This document shows, piece by piece, positions 4,918-5,773 of a DNA stretch of 5,773 nucleotides. A program made the position numbers and the translations under genes. The stretch lies in the NCBI GenBank assembly GCA_022361095.1, contig JAKSBO010000682.1:1-5773 (forward strand), written 5' to 3'. Origin of the DNA: Desulfobacterales bacterium (GTDB taxonomy: Bacteria > Desulfobacterota > Desulfobacteria > Desulfobacterales > Desulfobacteraceae). Numbering within the stretch: the first letter of the stretch is position 1; the number at the start of each line of letters is the position of its first letter. The notes beneath the pieces are model-generated. The model ran no database searches, was not told where the DNA came from, and saw only the letters and a program-made list of their open reading frames with translations.

Positions 4918-5773
4918 CGCTTACCGTCCTGACCATTGCTTTCATTTTTTTTGTTGTGCTGGGAATGCCCATTGCATTTGCCATTGGTGTTTCCTCCATG
5001 TTTGCCCTGATGACCCAGGATGTACCTCTGATTCTGATCTCCCATTACATGTTTTCAGGTGTCGATTCTTTTGTACTTTGTGCCATCCCCATGTTCGTTC
5101 TGGCCGGCGAAATAATGCTCTACGGAGGAATGACGCGTTCCTTAACAGATTTGTCCGATGTACTGGTGGGTAAAATCCGGGGCGGGCTCGGCCATACCAA
5201 TATTCTGGCCAGCATTTTTTTTGCAGGAATTACCGGTTCTGCAACAGCCGACACGACCGCAATCGGTTCGATCCTTATTCCGGCGATGTCCGGAAAGGGG
5301 TACAGCAGGGCATACAGTACCGCGATCACCATTGCATCATCAGTTATCGGTCCCATCATTCCACCCAGTTTAACATTCGTTATTTATGCGCTGGCAGTGG
5401 GGAATGTTTCAATTGGCGGGTTGTTTCTGGCCGGGATTATTCCCGGTATTCTCACCGGCATCGGATTGATGGCGATTAATTATATCATCAGCCGAAAACG
5501 CAATTATGAGAAACGATCAGAATCTTATTCCTGGGGAGAAATTTTAAAAATTGTTCGCCAGAGCCTGGTTGTCATCGTCATGCCGCTTTTGATCGTCGTA
5601 GGTGTGATCAGTGGCGTATATACAGCAACGGAGTCGGCCGCTGCCGCTTCTGCCTATGCGCTTGTCGTCTGTCTGTTGATTTTTAAAACGTTGAAATTTT
5701 CAGATCTGGGAAAAATTTTTTTTAACAGCGCCAAAGTCAGTTCCATCATGTTTCTGTTGCTTGCCACAAGCAA
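4914..5773 (+). CDS. dctM: TRAP transporter large permease subunit, DctM family (3' end outside window)
   Basis: The first 286 residues of the ion-driven transport channel are present; the family is usually near 425-430, so about one third is missing beyond the right edge. There is no stop or frameshift in the visible part. Strong family motifs are AGITGSATADTTAIGSILIP (104-123), YSRAYSTAITIASSVIGPII (130-149) followed by PPS, and GVYTATESAA (234-243). These make up the sodium- and substrate-site halves of the DctM fold, and multiple hydrophobic helices start at residue 4. The ATG at 4914 overlaps the dctQ stop as ATGA, with GGAGGG at 4904-4909 as ribosome binding site. It works in the inner membrane with DctQ and receives the solute from DctP, powered by a sodium or proton gradient. 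Confidence 0.96.
   Translation, partial: MTLTVLTIAFIFFVVLGMPIAFAIGVSSMFALMTQDVPLILISHYMFSGVDSFVLCAIPMFVLAGEIMLYGGMTRSLTDLSDVLVGKIRGGLGHTNILASIFFAGITGSATADTTAIGSILIPAMSGKGYSRAYSTAITIASSVIGPIIPPSLTFVIYALAVGNVSIGGLFLAGIIPGILTGIGLMAINYIISRKRNYEKRSESYSWGEILKIVRQSLVVIVMPLLIVVGVISGVYTATESAAAASAYALVVCLLIFKTLKFSDLGKIFFNSAKVSSIMFLLLATS

Overview
The window carries one small catabolic locus on the + strand. A LacI-type repressor is followed by a transcription unit of a histidinol-dehydrogenase-family enzyme and the three subunits of a TRAP transporter (DctP, DctQ, DctM). DctM runs off the right edge. Base composition is moderate in the genes and very AT-rich in the intergenic DNA. Together with the HisD-like/TRAP/LacI combination this fits a marine or sediment Gram-negative such as a Desulfobacterota (Desulfobacteraceae-like) bacterium. 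That assignment is inference, because the window has no taxonomic marker gene.

Layout: 1-381 is AT-rich non-coding DNA with a doubtful small reverse ORF (1-156), then the regulator's promoter, an operator-like palindrome and a short hairpin. 382-1395 is the LacI-family regulator. 1396-1782 is a 387-base control region with a terminator-like element, a clear TTGACA promoter, a 22-bp LacI-type operator lying on the expected transcription start, and a roughly 170-base untranslated leader. 1783-3063 is the HisD-family dehydrogenase. 3064-3235 is a spacer with small hairpins. 3236-4279 is the periplasmic substrate-binding protein. 4280-4443 is a spacer holding a perfect 17-bp stem-loop. 4444-4917 (dctQ) and 4914-end (dctM) overlap by four bases.

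Likely working model: the TRAP system imports a small, probably anionic, solute across the inner membrane using the Na+ or H+ gradient, and the HisD-like enzyme oxidises an alcohol group with NAD+. The repressor senses the substrate or a metabolite and controls both its own promoter and the dehydrogenase/transporter promoter. The enzyme keeps the zinc and catalytic residues of histidinol dehydrogenase. It differs in the substrate-side segments and resembles HpsN-type sulfopropanediol 3-dehydrogenases, and no other histidine gene is near. A C3 sulfonate such as 2,3-dihydroxypropane-1-sulfonate is therefore a reasonable but unproven substrate candidate. No CRISPR array, insertion sequence, rRNA or tRNA gene was seen.
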